Positions 63,549-64,000 of a stretch of DNA of 64,000 nt are shown piece after piece; within the stretch, counting starts at the first letter, position 1; each line of letters opens with the position of its first letter. The stretch spans positions 186,001-250,000 of the forward strand of contig NZ_JADOBQ010000002.1 in the NCBI RefSeq assembly GCF_015644665.1, written 5' to 3'. The translations under genes were made by a program, and so were the position numbers. Below the pieces are notes generated by a model. It was given only the letters and a program-made list of their open reading frames with translations, searched no databases and had not been told where the DNA came from. The DNA comes from Roseobacter sp. MH60115 (GTDB lineage: Bacteria > Pseudomonadota > Alphaproteobacteria > Rhodobacterales > Rhodobacteraceae).

Positions 63549-63845
63549 ATGGGCATTACATCAGCACTTGTTCTCTTTGCGGTGATCTGGTCGATGACCT
63601 TCCTCATCGTCTTGCCGATCCGGGTGAAGACCCAAGGCGATCTGGGAAAGATCGTGCCGGGTACCCATGCCGGCGCGCCCGAGGTTCACAACCTGAAAAA
63701 GAAAGCATGGATCACCACGGCGATCAGCCTCGTGCTCTGGGCGGTGATCACATTCATCATCCTTTTCGAGGTCATCACCGTACGCGATCTCGACTGGTTC
63801 AATCGCGGGGCGCCTGCGGTGCCAGCAAGTGGAACAGATGGGTAA
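63549..63845 (+). CDS. DUF1467 small membrane protein
   Basis: 98-residue protein with two predicted membrane helices (about 5-25 and 52-75). VLPIRVKTQGDLGKIVPGTHAGAPE is the conserved DUF1467 loop. The function is unknown. In alphaproteobacteria it is found directly after methylmalonyl-CoA epimerase, as here. Its last 47 bases overlap the end of the EI24-like gene on the other strand. Confidence 0.88.
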   Translation: MGITSALVLFAVIWSMTFLIVLPIRVKTQGDLGKIVPGTHAGAPEVHNLKKKAWITTAISLVLWAVITFIILFEVITVRDLDWFNRGAPAVPASGTDG

Positions 63846-64000
63846 AGGTTGCGGCGCCCAGAATTGGAATGATCAGGTTCAAGATCGGGATGGTCAACGG
63901 GATCGCCATCAGAACGCCCGCAATCCAGATCGTGCCCGTGTGGCGTGATCTGAGCAGTTTTGCCTCCGCCCGGCCCACCCGGCGTATTGCGGCCAGAGTG
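63799..64000 (-). CDS. EI24/CysZ-like membrane protein, C-terminal part (runs off the right edge)
   Basis: The minus strand is open from the edge to a TGA at 63799-63801. The 66 visible residues include ILRRVGRAEAKLLR-like charged sequence, a helix WIAGVLMAIPLTIPILNLIIPILGAATFTHLFHLL, and a short tail. This matches the C-terminus of EI24/CysZ family proteins. The N-terminal part lies outside the window. It overlaps the DUF1467 gene by 47 bases. Confidence 0.65.
   Translation of the reverse strand, partial: TLAAIRRVGRAEAKLLRSRHTGTIWIAGVLMAIPLTIPILNLIIPILGAATFTHLFHLLAPQAPRD

Overview
The window reads as a chromosomal segment of a marine alphaproteobacterium of the Rhodobacteraceae (Roseobacter group). 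This is inferred from gene content: a complete-looking aerobic (cob-type) cobalamin operon with CobN, CobG and CobF, TRAP and BCCT transporters, a SitABCD manganese transporter behind Mur/Fur-like boxes, a fused MrpAB antiporter, and the methylmalonyl-CoA epimerase/DUF1467 pair. The sequence is GC-rich and genes are tightly packed, with many ATGA, GTGA or TGATG overlaps. No intact tRNA, rRNA, insertion sequence or CRISPR array was seen.

Layout. 1-3.3 kb: a truncated chemotaxis receptor with a duplicated sensor motif, and an ankyrin-repeat protein. 3.3-9.7 kb (minus strand): a TRAP transporter (dctPQM), an SBF-like membrane protein and the three 5-oxoprolinase subunits (pxpBCA), facing a winged-helix regulator across a perfect palindrome. 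10.4-12.6 kb: a LacI regulator coupled to a YcaQ-type DNA glycosylase. 12.7-22.8 kb: a catabolic cluster of unknown substrate (LysR regulator, NMT1/SsuA-like ABC transporter, FAD oxidoreductase, class III CoA-transferase, enoyl-CoA hydratase, 7Fe ferredoxin, DHDPS-family lyase, deaminase). It ends in a decayed aldehyde dehydrogenase. Integrase remnants lie on both sides and half of a tRNA-Arg lies on the left, which suggests an old genomic island.

23-26 kb: a flotillin/YqiJ pair and an orphan 'mobile mystery protein A'. 26.2-41.3 kb: cobalamin biosynthesis. One cobalamin riboswitch precedes DUF1636-cobW-cobN-cobG-cobH-cobI-cobJ, then cobL-cobE-cobM-cobB-cobA. cobK lies on the opposite strand, and its start codon overlaps that of cobL. 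A second cobalamin riboswitch precedes a stand-alone CbiM-like membrane protein, followed by cobF. Together these genes take uroporphyrinogen III to the cobalt-chelated a,c-diamide, apart from CobS/CobT and the late steps, which are not in this window.

41.3-45.1 kb: the SitABCD transporter, ending at a bidirectional terminator shared with a convergent BCCT transporter gene. 45.1-53.9 kb: BCCT with a divergent LysR gene, then the Mrp Na+/H+ antiporter operon. 54.1-58.6 kb: a LysR regulator, an acyl-CoA dehydrogenase that appears to lack the usual catalytic glutamate at both known positions, a TTC38-like TPR protein and a GntR/FCD regulator. 58.7-64 kb: a glycosyltransferase, aspS, a GNAT acetyltransferase, a response regulator, methylmalonyl-CoA epimerase, DUF1467 and the end of an EI24/CysZ-like membrane protein gene.

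The strongest candidates for a second look are the unassigned CoA-dependent catabolic cluster between integrase scars, the antisense cobK with start codons sharing CATG, the acyl-CoA dehydrogenase without a catalytic base, and the ribosome-binding-site hairpin after the first riboswitch.
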